From contig PLGA01000082.1 in the NCBI GenBank assembly GCA_003139735.1, positions 1 through 5,267 on the forward strand: 5,267 bases of DNA. The letters run 5' to 3'. This document shows, one piece after another, positions 1 through 3,716 of this stretch. The position numbers and the translations under genes were made by a program. The notes under the pieces were generated by a model that saw only the letters and a list, made by a program, of their open reading frames with translations, made no database searches and was not told where the DNA came from. This DNA comes from Bryobacterales bacterium. GTDB taxonomy: Bacteria; Acidobacteriota; Terriglobia; Bryobacterales; Bryobacteraceae. The stretch's first letter is position 1; each line of letters opens with the position of its first letter.

Positions 1-2
1 TA

Positions 3-50
3 CTGGCAGGCGGGTACTTCTGGAACGGTGTGGCGTGGGCGAATCACTAG
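3..50 (+). CDS. C-terminal end of an upstream gene (partial)
   Basis: The reading frame starting at base 3 is open from the window edge and ends at TAG (48-50), giving the tail LAGGYFWNGVAWANH. The TAG overlaps the Shine-Dalgarno of the next gene (AGGAGA, 49-54), a common arrangement for coupled phage genes. The aromatic, glycine-rich composition looks like a real protein end, but fifteen residues cannot identify a family. Another frame (stop at 56-58) is also open to the edge, so the frame choice is an inference. Confidence 0.4.
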   Translation: MAGGYFWNGVAWANH

Positions 51-59
51 GAGAATAAA

Positions 60-299
60 ATGAAAATCATCGCACTCGCATTCATCGGCCTGGTGCTGTT
101 CGCACAAGAGCCAGCACCCAAGGCGCCAACGGTTGAGGACTTGCAAACTCAGGTCACGCAACTCCAGCAGCAGATCGCGCAGAAAGACCAGCAGATCGCG
201 GCCATGCAAGCCAACATCGTGGCAAGTCAAAAGATGTTCGGAGCGTGCTTCCAGGGCCTTGCAGACGCGGAACAGCGGGCGGCGGTGCCGAAGAAGTAG
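60..299 (+). CDS. Small secreted or membrane-tethered coiled-coil protein
   Basis: This 79-residue protein of unknown function starts at an ATG preceded by a good Shine-Dalgarno, AGGAGA at 49-54. Residues 1-15 form a hydrophobic stretch that reads as a signal peptide, with possible cleavage after LFA before QEPAPKAP, or as a short N-terminal anchor. A proline-rich linker follows. Residues 25-53 are a glutamine-rich coiled coil with repeated QQIA units. The tail has one cysteine (about residue 63) and ends in basic residues. There is no lipobox cysteine. An anchor followed by a periplasmic coiled coil recalls inner-membrane spanins of phage lysis cassettes, but no family motif supports that and no holin or endolysin lies beside it on this strand. 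The next gene starts three bases after the stop, suggesting coupling. Confidence 0.8.
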   Translation: MKIIALAFIGLVLFAQEPAPKAPTVEDLQTQVTQLQQQIAQKDQQIAAMQANIVASQKMFGACFQGLADAEQRAAVPKK

Positions 300-302
300 G
301 CT

Positions 303-470
303 ATGTACTGGGTTGAATACTTCTGTCCCCGTCAGTCCCCCTTCTGGCAGAGGGCCATCCAGCCCTACTCCGACTTCCGCATAGCCTGTTTGCAAGCCCA
401 GGTCGTAAAGCCCCCACGGGGAAACGCCAGGGTGATAGATTCCTCAGGTCAAGTCCTCTACAGCATCTAA
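303..470 (+). CDS. 55-residue hypothetical phage-type protein
   Basis: An ATG at 303 opens a 55-codon frame ending at TAA 468-470. The protein begins MYWVEYFCPRQSPFWQRAIQ and ends ARVIDSSGQVLYSI. An aromatic N-terminus, a middle helix with one cysteine, and a final strand resembling VxDxxGxV are what I would expect of a small folded alpha/beta protein rather than a chance frame. The start lies three bases after the stop of the coiled-coil gene (TAG 297-299). The only Shine-Dalgarno-like sequence is weak (GAAG at 293-296), so translation is probably coupled to the upstream gene. Function unknown. It is the last plus-strand gene before the structured region. Confidence 0.65.
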   Translation: MYWVEYFCPRQSPFWQRAIQPYSDFRIACLQAQVVKPPRGNARVIDSSGQVLYSI

Positions 471-487
471 AACTCCGAAAGGAAACC

Positions 488-535
488 AGGCAAGGCTCGA
501 TTAAACGACCACGCTCCAGGGTAATAGCCTTGTTT
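488..535 (+). repeat. Inverted repeat / hairpin
   Basis: Bases 491-497 (CAAGGCT) pair perfectly with 526-532 (AGCCTTG). Two G-U pairs and an A-U extend the stem outward to 488/535. Further in, 500-503 (ATTA) can pair with 522-525 (TAAT), and 509-510 with 520-521, giving an extended hairpin with internal loops. No T tract follows, so it does not look like a terminator. Confidence 0.55.
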
Positions 536-570
536 CGAGACGGAAGGCTCCACAGGGCTTAAAACGCGAC

Positions 571-603
571 CGGCCCGGCCTTGAGGGTATCAAGACCGGG
601 CCG
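571..603 (+). repeat. Long GC-rich hairpin, 13 base pairs with one mismatch
   Basis: The arm 571-584 pairs with 590-603. Eight perfect pairs (CGGCCCGG with CCGGGCCG), a single C-A mismatch (579/595), then five more pairs (CTTGA with TCAAG) close a GGGTA loop. This is one of the strongest stems in the window, but TAAGCTAGCC follows rather than a T run, so it is not a classical intrinsic terminator. It may be the core stem of a structured RNA. Confidence 0.75.
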
Positions 604-622
604 TAAGCTAGCCTAAGAAATC

Positions 623-720
623 AGGGAAGCGGCGAACCAACCATCGCGCCTGCGCGCCGGATTCAACCGGGAACTATCGTCCGTGAGGACCGCCCGGCCC
701 GCTTCCCTTTGTTTTTATTT
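623..720 (+). terminator. Long-range closing stem with T-rich tail; terminator or 3' end of a structured RNA
   Basis: Bases 623-632 (AGGGAAGCGG) pair perfectly with 699-708 (CCGCTTCCCT), and the second arm runs directly into TTTGTTTTTATTT (708-720). The 66-base interior holds smaller stems: CGCG/CGCG near 644-655, CCGG/CCGG at 657-660/667-670, and GTCC-GTGA-GGAC at 679-690. A stem followed by U-rich sequence would terminate plus-strand transcription after the 55-residue gene. The interior is far longer than in an ordinary terminator, so this may instead be a multi-branched RNA domain with its own 3' end. Confidence 0.55.
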
Positions 721-751
721 AAGAGATCGGAATGAAATCAATAACTTGGAT

Positions 752-801
752 AGGCAGCGCGCGGTCTATTCGCCTCCCAGCGCATCTTCCGCGCGCTACC
801 T
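752..801. repeat. Inverted repeat, 9 + 3 base pairs
   Basis: AGCGCGCGG (756-764) pairs perfectly with CCGCGCGCT (789-797). After one C-A mismatch (755/798), three further pairs follow (752-754 with 799-801). The loop is 24 bases. No T run flanks it on either strand. It lies between the T-rich tract and the end of the convergent minus-strand gene. Confidence 0.6.
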
Positions 802-826
802 CGTCTTAAACCACCGCAAAGCAGGA

Positions 827-881
827 CATCTGAAAATGACTCTATCACCGCTCAAGAACGGCGTCAAGCCTTTTTCAGATG
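827..881. repeat. Perfect 10-base inverted repeat spanning the 3' end of the 57-residue gene
   Basis: CATCTGAAAA (827-836) is the exact reverse complement of TTTTCAGATG (872-881), separated by 35 bases. The right arm lies within the last codons of the minus-strand gene ending at 864; the left arm is in its 3' untranslated region. A minus-strand transcript would form a stem enclosing the stop codon. There is no T run, so it could be an RNA-stabilising 3' structure or a protein site rather than a terminator. Confidence 0.6.
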
Positions 882-1037
882 GGCAGCCAAAGCCGTAATC
901 ACGGCTTTCTGTTGCACGTTCGAAGCTGTCCCGAAGGCGTCCGAAATTGCTTGGATCAGCGCCAGGATCTCCGCTGTGATCTGAATGCCGCCCGGCAGTA
1001 AGGCTAAAATCTCTTCCAGGATCTGAATCGGTGTCAT
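864..1037 (-). CDS. 57-residue helical hypothetical protein
   Basis: The protein begins MTPIQILEEILALLPGG and ends ALAAHLKKA. I chose the ATG at 1037 because AAAGGGA lies just upstream; a TTG seven codons earlier is possible but less likely. Residues 5-35 look like two amphipathic helices rich in Ile, Leu and Ala, split by PGG. A third helix covers residues 40-56 and ends in lysines. A membrane-active or oligomerising role is possible, but the charged residues argue against a simple transmembrane segment. It follows a strong terminator, so it is expressed by read-through or from a promoter I cannot identify. A perfect 8-base hairpin (889-908) lies within the coding sequence. No family recognised. 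Confidence 0.65.
   Translation of the reverse strand: MTPIQILEEILALLPGGIQITAEILALIQAISDAFGTASNVQQKAVITALAAHLKKA
889..908. repeat. Perfect 8-base-pair hairpin inside the 57-residue gene
   Basis: AAAGCCGT (889-896), loop AATC, ACGGCTTT (901-908). On the minus strand it encodes part of the KAVITALA segment. No T run follows on either strand. It may be incidental to the codons, or belong to the folded 3' region together with the 827-881 inverted repeat. Confidence 0.5.
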
Positions 1038-1060
1038 TTTTTCCCTTTCTTTCAAGATTC

Positions 1061-1098
1061 AAAAATCGGGCGGCCACGGATCATACCGCGCCGCCCGA
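1061..1098 (-). terminator. Rho-independent terminator after the Ig-like protein gene
   Basis: Read on the minus strand, TCGGGCGGC (1098-1090) pairs perfectly with GCCGCCCGA (1074-1066) and is followed at once by TTTTT (1065-1061). A small inner stem (CGG/CCG, 1077-1079/1086-1088) tightens the loop. It starts 13 bases beyond the stop of the Ig-like gene. This is the clearest intrinsic terminator in the window, and it separates the four-gene block from the 57-residue gene. Confidence 0.85.
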
Positions 1099-1111
1099 GT
1101 CGTTTAAGCCC

Positions 1112-1678
1112 TTACTGGGCCGATTCCGCGATGGACATGCCGGCAGGGCCGCCGGCCACGACGTCAATGGGGTTTCCCGAAGCCGCCAGCGGGCCGATGG
1201 TGGTTCCATCCGGGTTCGTGATGGTGGTCGAGGCCGAAATCACGGCGCCAGTAACCAGCACCGGAGGCACCGCGGGCGAAACGTCGGCATTCAAGCCGTC
1301 CGTACGCCCGACGACCACAACGCCCGGGTCGCTCGAAGTCCAGACCGTGGCGATGCTCGCGCCGGATTGAGGCGTCGTGGGAAGGCCCGCCGCATCCACA
1401 AAGCCGACTGTGGCAAGCGCCTTCCCAGAATCTAAAAGTTGAAAGTCCACTCCGCTCGTCTTCACTTTCTGTTTCACGTCAGTATCCTCGATTGTGATTT
1501 GAATCCCGGCCACCGGCGCGGGGGTTAAGAGGTCCAGTAGTTTGGCGGTATTGAGCAAGACCTCGTTTTGCTCAACAATAAGCCGTTTTTGACCTGCAAG
1601 AAGATGCGCCTGGGACTCCTCGATGTGATCCAATCGACGAAGCAGCGCCTTAAATTGAACCTCAGACCAACTCGGCAT
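1112..1678 (-). CDS. Coiled-coil plus Ig-like domain protein, probable virion component
   Basis: The 188-residue protein starts at an ATG with a strong Shine-Dalgarno (AGGAGG, complement of 1689-1694, ten bases away). Residues 5-50 are charged and helical with heptad character (LLRRLDHIEESQAHLL...), a likely coiled coil for oligomerisation. From about residue 57 it becomes beta-rich. The segment ATVWTSSDPGVVVV (110-123) resembles the core strand of bacterial Ig-like (Big-type) domains, where W-S-S-x-P is common. The tail is Gly/Ala rich. Ig-like domains occur widely on phage capsid, tail and fibre proteins, where they aid surface attachment; a virion role here is inferred from that and from context. 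The Shine-Dalgarno lies in the last codons of the preceding 77-residue gene. No signal peptide. Confidence 0.8.
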   Translation of the reverse strand: MPSWSEVQFKALLRRLDHIEESQAHLLAGQKRLIVEQNEVLLNTAKLLDLLTPAPVAGIQITIEDTDVKQKVKTSGVDFQLLDSGKALATVGFVDAAGLPTTPQSGASIATVWTSSDPGVVVVGRTDGLNADVSPAVPPVLVTGAVISASTTITNPDGTTIGPLAASGNPIDVVAGGPAGMSIAESAQ

Positions 1679-1685
1679 CGTTTGA

Positions 1686-1919
1686 TTACCTCCTACCCAC
1701 TCCGCCGGGCCTTAGCGCCGTGCGTCTGGCGCGGCCTTGCCCGAACTCGCGGAAATGTTCGACGACGCTCGACGCCACATTATCGGCGGCCTCGTCAATG
1801 ATCTTCAAGTCTTCGCACAGCTTGTAGACAAAGGAGTACAACCCGCCGGCCACTTCCTTCATCCAGGCGGCCCGTTCGATGCGGGAGCCGCGCCGTACGT
1901 CTGGATTCGGTTTCGACAT
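1686..1919 (-). CDS. 77-residue helical hypothetical protein
   Basis: I placed the start at the ATG at 1919, giving MSKPNPDVRRGSRIERAAWM. It lies one base after the TAA of the peptidase gene (TAAGATG) and has no real Shine-Dalgarno, so reinitiation by ribosomes finishing the peptidase is likely. A longer frame would run 25 codons back into the peptidase gene and is improbable. Residues 12-60 look helical (AAWMKEVAGGLYSFVYKLCEDLKIIDEAADN...), followed by an Arg/Gly-rich tail ending GVGRR. The codons for the final RR and stop form the AGGAGG used by the next gene. Function unknown. Its position between a peptidase and a probable virion protein suggests a virion or assembly partner, without direct evidence. 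Confidence 0.7.
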   Translation of the reverse strand: MSKPNPDVRRGSRIERAAWMKEVAGGLYSFVYKLCEDLKIIDEAADNVASSVVEHFREFGQGRARRTALRPGGVGRR

Positions 1920-1920
1920 C

Positions 1921-2694
1921 TTAGGACACCGCAGTAATGGCCCAAAAGTCGCTAGCGAGATTCGGGTCCGTGATGTAGGCATAGGGGATAGCAAAGAAGC
2001 CTTTCATCCCCCAGCCCGTACCCCAGGAGTTCATACCGATGAAATGCTGCGCCGGCACGTCCGCCAGCCCGTTGTCGGTGTAGCCTACCAGCCGCACGCA
2101 ATGCCCGCCGAGCATCTGTTCAGTCGGGGCAGGCAAAGGCACGATGCCGGTCTGTTCCACCGCCTGCGACTCGAAAGACTCGTAGACCGAAATGCCGATG
2201 ACAAGACCGCGCGCGGACACCAGCGCCGCCTTGAGCGCCGCCGCCGTTTGCGCCACGCTCTGGTACTTGAGGGCTTGAAACCGCATGGCATCCGTGTAGC
2301 ACTGCGCCGAAGGTTGCACGGCGAATTGGCCGATGTCATAGGGCCATTCTGCTTCAGGGCAAACGCCTTGGGACGCCACGCTTTTAATGCCGTCGCGGAT
2401 GTTGGCGCCGGCGTCCTCTTGCACCGTGCCCTCCATGGCCCGCGCGTTGTAATAGATGAAGAGCCGGGAAAGCACCGAAAACGGCTCCTTCTGTGTGAGA
2501 GCCTGGGCTTCGAGTTCGCCCGCGGTTCCGTTGGCAACGCAACTGCCAAGCGCGCCTTGATCGAAGACCGGAGGCTGCGCCGGCCGCAAATCGAGATCCG
2601 CCGGGACCGTGACCGGAACCGGCTGGTAGAGAAAGTCGCGCTGGTCCGGAGTGTCCGGGATGCGACCGTAGAAACGCTTTGTTCTCATTGGCAT
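1921..2694 (-). CDS. Papain-like (C1 family) cysteine peptidase
   Basis: This 257-residue protein carries the full C1 signature. DQGALGSC holds the oxyanion-hole Gln46 and the nucleophile Cys52; GGHCVRLVGY holds catalytic His198; MNSWGTGWGMKGFFAIPYAY holds Asn222 and the typical NSWG-x-x-WG end. The N-terminus (RIPDTPDQRDFLY) resembles the short lead-in of bacterial stand-alone C1 peptidases; there is no long inhibitory propeptide and no signal peptide, so it should act in the cytoplasm or inside a virion. Likely substrates are capsid or tail precursors, or host proteins, which is inference. AGGAGG (complement of 2699-2704) lies four bases before this ATG and ten before a second ATG at 2688. 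The second makes a classic ATGA overlap with the regulator gene's stop, so either may be the true start. Confidence 0.9.
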   Translation of the reverse strand: MPMRTKRFYGRIPDTPDQRDFLYQPVPVTVPADLDLRPAQPPVFDQGALGSCVANGTAGELEAQALTQKEPFSVLSRLFIYYNARAMEGTVQEDAGANIRDGIKSVASQGVCPEAEWPYDIGQFAVQPSAQCYTDAMRFQALKYQSVAQTAAALKAALVSARGLVIGISVYESFESQAVEQTGIVPLPAPTEQMLGGHCVRLVGYTDNGLADVPAQHFIGMNSWGTGWGMKGFFAIPYAYITDPNLASDFWAITAVS

Positions 2695-2846
2695 AAATCC
2701 TCCTCAGGTATGCCGATCTCGCGCGCCTGCTTGCGTATCAGGATCTCCAGAACGCGGCCGGTCTCGATGCCATCCCGATCCGCAAGCTTTGCCAGAAGCC
2801 GCAAGGCCTCTTCGGAGAGCCGAAAACTGGTGCACTTCCGTTGCAT
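2685..2846 (-). CDS. Ribbon-helix-helix (CopG/Arc-type) transcriptional regulator
   Basis: The 53-residue protein has the ribbon-helix-helix layout: a strand CTSFRLS (residues 5-11) that would insert into the DNA major groove as a dimer, helix A EEALRLLAKLADRDG (12-26), a turn IETG, and helix B RVLEILIRKQAREIG (31-45). The size matches minimal members of the fold. I use the ATG at 2846; a TTG twelve codons upstream would place coding sequence over the promoter. There is no Shine-Dalgarno, and the predicted transcription start is at or just before the ATG, so the mRNA may be leaderless. A palindrome in its own promoter suggests autorepression and control of the peptidase downstream, with which it overlaps. 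An antitoxin-like role is an alternative, but the peptidase is not a known toxin type. Confidence 0.75.
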   Translation of the reverse strand: MQRKCTSFRLSEEALRLLAKLADRDGIETGRVLEILIRKQAREIGIPEEDLCQ

Positions 2847-2853
2847 GAATAGA

Positions 2854-2882
2854 ACTCTAACGCGATTGCATCGCGAACGCAA
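2854..2882 (-). promoter_or_regulatory. Candidate promoter with palindromic operator in its spacer
   Basis: Read on the minus strand, TTGCGT (2882-2877) and TAGAGT (2859-2854) match -35 (3/6) and -10 (4/6) boxes with an exact 17-base spacer. Within that spacer, 2861-2875 is a perfect palindrome: CGCGAT, three bases, ATCGCG. The -10 ends eight bases before the regulator's ATG. It lies immediately downstream of a terminator, where a new transcription unit should begin. A repressor dimer bound here would block RNA polymerase directly; the ribbon-helix-helix product of the first gene is the obvious candidate. Confidence 0.55.
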
Positions 2883-2884
2883 GG

Positions 2885-2915
2885 AACAAAGGAAAGGCCC
2901 GCCTTTCAGCGGGCC
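2885..2915 (-). terminator. Rho-independent terminator ending the upstream block
   Basis: On the minus strand, GGCCCGC (2915-2909), loop TGAAAG, GCGGGCC (2902-2896), then TTTCCTTTGTT. The stem is a perfect seven base pairs of pure G/C, and the tail is T-rich though interrupted by CC. It lies about 30 bases after the stop of the 35-residue gene and immediately before the candidate promoter. Confidence 0.75.
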
Positions 2916-2947
2916 ATTACCTCCCTAAACGCAGATTGTCGAAAGGC

Positions 2948-3055
2948 TTAAGGCGTCCCCGGAGTTCCCACGGCGATAATGCTTCGAAGGCGTGCAATCT
3001 CCCAGGACGATGGGAAAACGATTTGATCGGAAGTCCAGTGATTGAAATTGCTCAT
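2948..3055 (-). CDS. 35-residue small protein overlapping the transglycosylase stop
   Basis: An ATG at 3055 overlaps the TGA of the transglycosylase gene as ATGA and has a strong Shine-Dalgarno, GGGAGGT, a few bases upstream. The product is MSNFNHWTSDQIVFPSSWEI followed by ARLRSIIAVGTPGTP. The overlap and ribosome site support it as a real gene despite its length. It is polar with a short amphipathic middle (WEIARLRSIIAV), and no transmembrane helix is evident. Coupled expression with the transglycosylase suggests a partner, regulator or accessory protein in lysis or entry, which is inference. It is the last gene before the terminator at 2896-2915. No family recognised. Confidence 0.7.
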   Translation of the reverse strand: MSNFNHWTSDQIVFPSSWEIARLRSIIAVGTPGTP

Positions 3056-3576
3056 GCCACCTCCCATATCGCCAACCCCGCCGCGGCCGCCAGCGCCACC
3101 CACACCCAGGTAGACATGCCCCCGGAAGAGTCCGAAAGGTCCGTACCGAGGTCCGAAGCCGCGGCGTCCAGGCTCCCAGTGTCGGTAGAAGTCGAATCGA
3201 GAGGTCCCGCGGCGGCCAGGATGGAGGATGCGTACCCGGATGAGCCCGCAAGGTTGCTGGAGTTCGGGCCCGCGTTGTACGCCTCCAAGGCTTGCGTCCA
3301 GTTCCCGAACTTGGCATACATTTCCTGCAGGTAGGACAAACCGCCTTGGACGTTCTGCGTTACGTCCGTAGGGTCCACTCCCAGGTCTGAGGCTGTCCCC
3401 GGCATCAATTGCATGACGCCGATTGCGCCCTTCGGCGAGACCGCGGACTGGTTGAAGCTTGATTCCTGATTCGCTACAGCCAGCGCCAGTGAGGAAGGAA
3501 TGCCATAGGACGGCGCCAGCGAGGAGATAAGGGCTTGCACCGAGCTGGTATCACCAAGGCCGCGAAAGGAGTACAT
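3052..3576 (-). CDS. Lytic transglycosylase (SLT domain) with C-terminal membrane anchor
   Basis: The 174-residue protein cleaves the glycan strands of peptidoglycan. The SLT (Slt70/goose-lysozyme-like) signature is complete: QESSFNQSAVSPKGAIGVMQ carries catalytic Glu38 and the ESxxNxxAxSxxGAxGxMQ motif, then LMPGTA (57-62), NVQGGLSYL (75-83) and the AYNAGP box (99-104). A Ser/Thr/Asp/Gly-rich linker (about 110-154) leads to a single hydrophobic helix, TWVWVALAAAAGLAIWEV (156-173). There is no N-terminal signal peptide. Its start forms TGATG with the previous gene's stop, with AAGGA about eight bases upstream. A tail-anchored SLT enzyme fits a virion-associated entry enzyme, as in membrane-containing phages, or an endolysin; a VirB1-like secretion enzyme is less likely given the neighbours. 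Confidence 0.9.
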   Translation of the reverse strand: MYSFRGLGDTSSVQALISSLAPSYGIPSSLALAVANQESSFNQSAVSPKGAIGVMQLMPGTASDLGVDPTDVTQNVQGGLSYLQEMYAKFGNWTQALEAYNAGPNSSNLAGSSGYASSILAAAGPLDSTSTDTGSLDAAASDLGTDLSDSSGGMSTWVWVALAAAAGLAIWEVA

Positions 3577-3716
3577 CAGACGTCCTTCTCCCGATGCTCC
3601 AAAGCTTCGAATTTAACCGCCCATTCCAGGACGTCAGTAGGCAACGTCTCCAGGGTGCGGGCGATCTCTTCCCGCGTTAGCGCGTTCATGCGATGGGCGA
3701 ACTCTTGAGACGTCAC
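3576..3716 (-). CDS. 46-residue helical hypothetical protein
   Basis: The GTG at 3716 overlaps the TGA of the preceding gene (GTGA) and follows GGAGGT with a six-base gap. This matches the junction one gene upstream, so I prefer it to a TTG start 32 codons earlier (3812) that would overlap the upstream gene extensively. The product, MTSQEFAHRMNALTREEIAR onward, is almost entirely charged helix, with a probable helical hairpin at residues 5-22 and 24-44. It looks soluble. Its stop shares a base with the transglycosylase ATG, so the two are translated together. Function unknown; it may be a chaperone or regulator of the enzyme, which is speculation. Confidence 0.65.
   Translation of the reverse strand: MTSQEFAHRMNALTREEIARTLETLPTDVLEWAVKFEALEHREKDV

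Larger units (their letters stand above)
471..863. other. 393-base gene-free region dense in inverted repeats; candidate structured RNA
   Basis: No convincing coding frame lies here, but four strong inverted repeats sit in a row, followed by one arm of a fifth: 488-497/526-535, 571-584/590-603, 623-632/699-708, 752-764/789-801, and 827-836 pairing with 872-881. Inside the third, 679-690 (GTCC-GTGA-GGAC) is a perfect stem capped by a GNRA-type tetraloop when read on the plus strand. The 708-720 tract is T-rich. Options are an independent or processed noncoding RNA of about 230 bases ending near 720, or stacked terminators between converging transcripts. It matches no RNA family I can recognise; RNase P, tmRNA and tRNA signatures are absent. 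Confidence 0.5.

Noticed and set aside
624..707. A tRNA-sized element (84 bases) with a perfect 7-pair GGGAAGC/GCTTCCC end stem
   Set aside because: There is no T-loop (TTCRA in place), no D-loop GG and no anticodon stem in the right position; the bases before the 3' arm cannot form a T-stem.
732..809. A 25-codon plus-strand frame (MKSITWIGSARS...)
   Set aside because: Weak ribosome site, low-information composition, and overlap with the 752-801 inverted repeat. Too short to support without homologues.
471..863. Integron attC site or CRISPR array as an explanation of the repeats
   Set aside because: The stems differ in sequence and spacing, there is no repeated unit, and the conserved attC ends (RYYYAAC / GTTRRRY) are absent.
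683..898. A 71-codon plus-strand frame starting with GTG
   Set aside because: Its start lies in the GTGA hairpin loop, it has no ribosome site, it covers three inverted-repeat arms, and it runs antisense into the 57-residue gene.
2906..2924. GGGAGG followed by ATG GCC CGC TGA, a three-residue mini-gene inside the terminator
   Set aside because: The gap between ribosome site and ATG is only about two bases, and the bases are explained by the terminator stem. It could be the remnant of a lost gene start, but nothing else supports that.
1879..2928. A 349-codon open frame on the plus strand
   Set aside because: It is antisense to the peptidase, 77-residue and regulator genes, whose motifs are unmistakable. 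The product is Arg/His-rich, as expected from the complement of GC-rich codons.
2925..3317. A 130-codon minus-strand frame overlapping the transglycosylase gene
   Set aside because: It is in another frame of a gene with a complete SLT signature; the product is Pro/Arg/Thr-rich with no domain. The 35-residue gene with ATGA overlap is better supported here.
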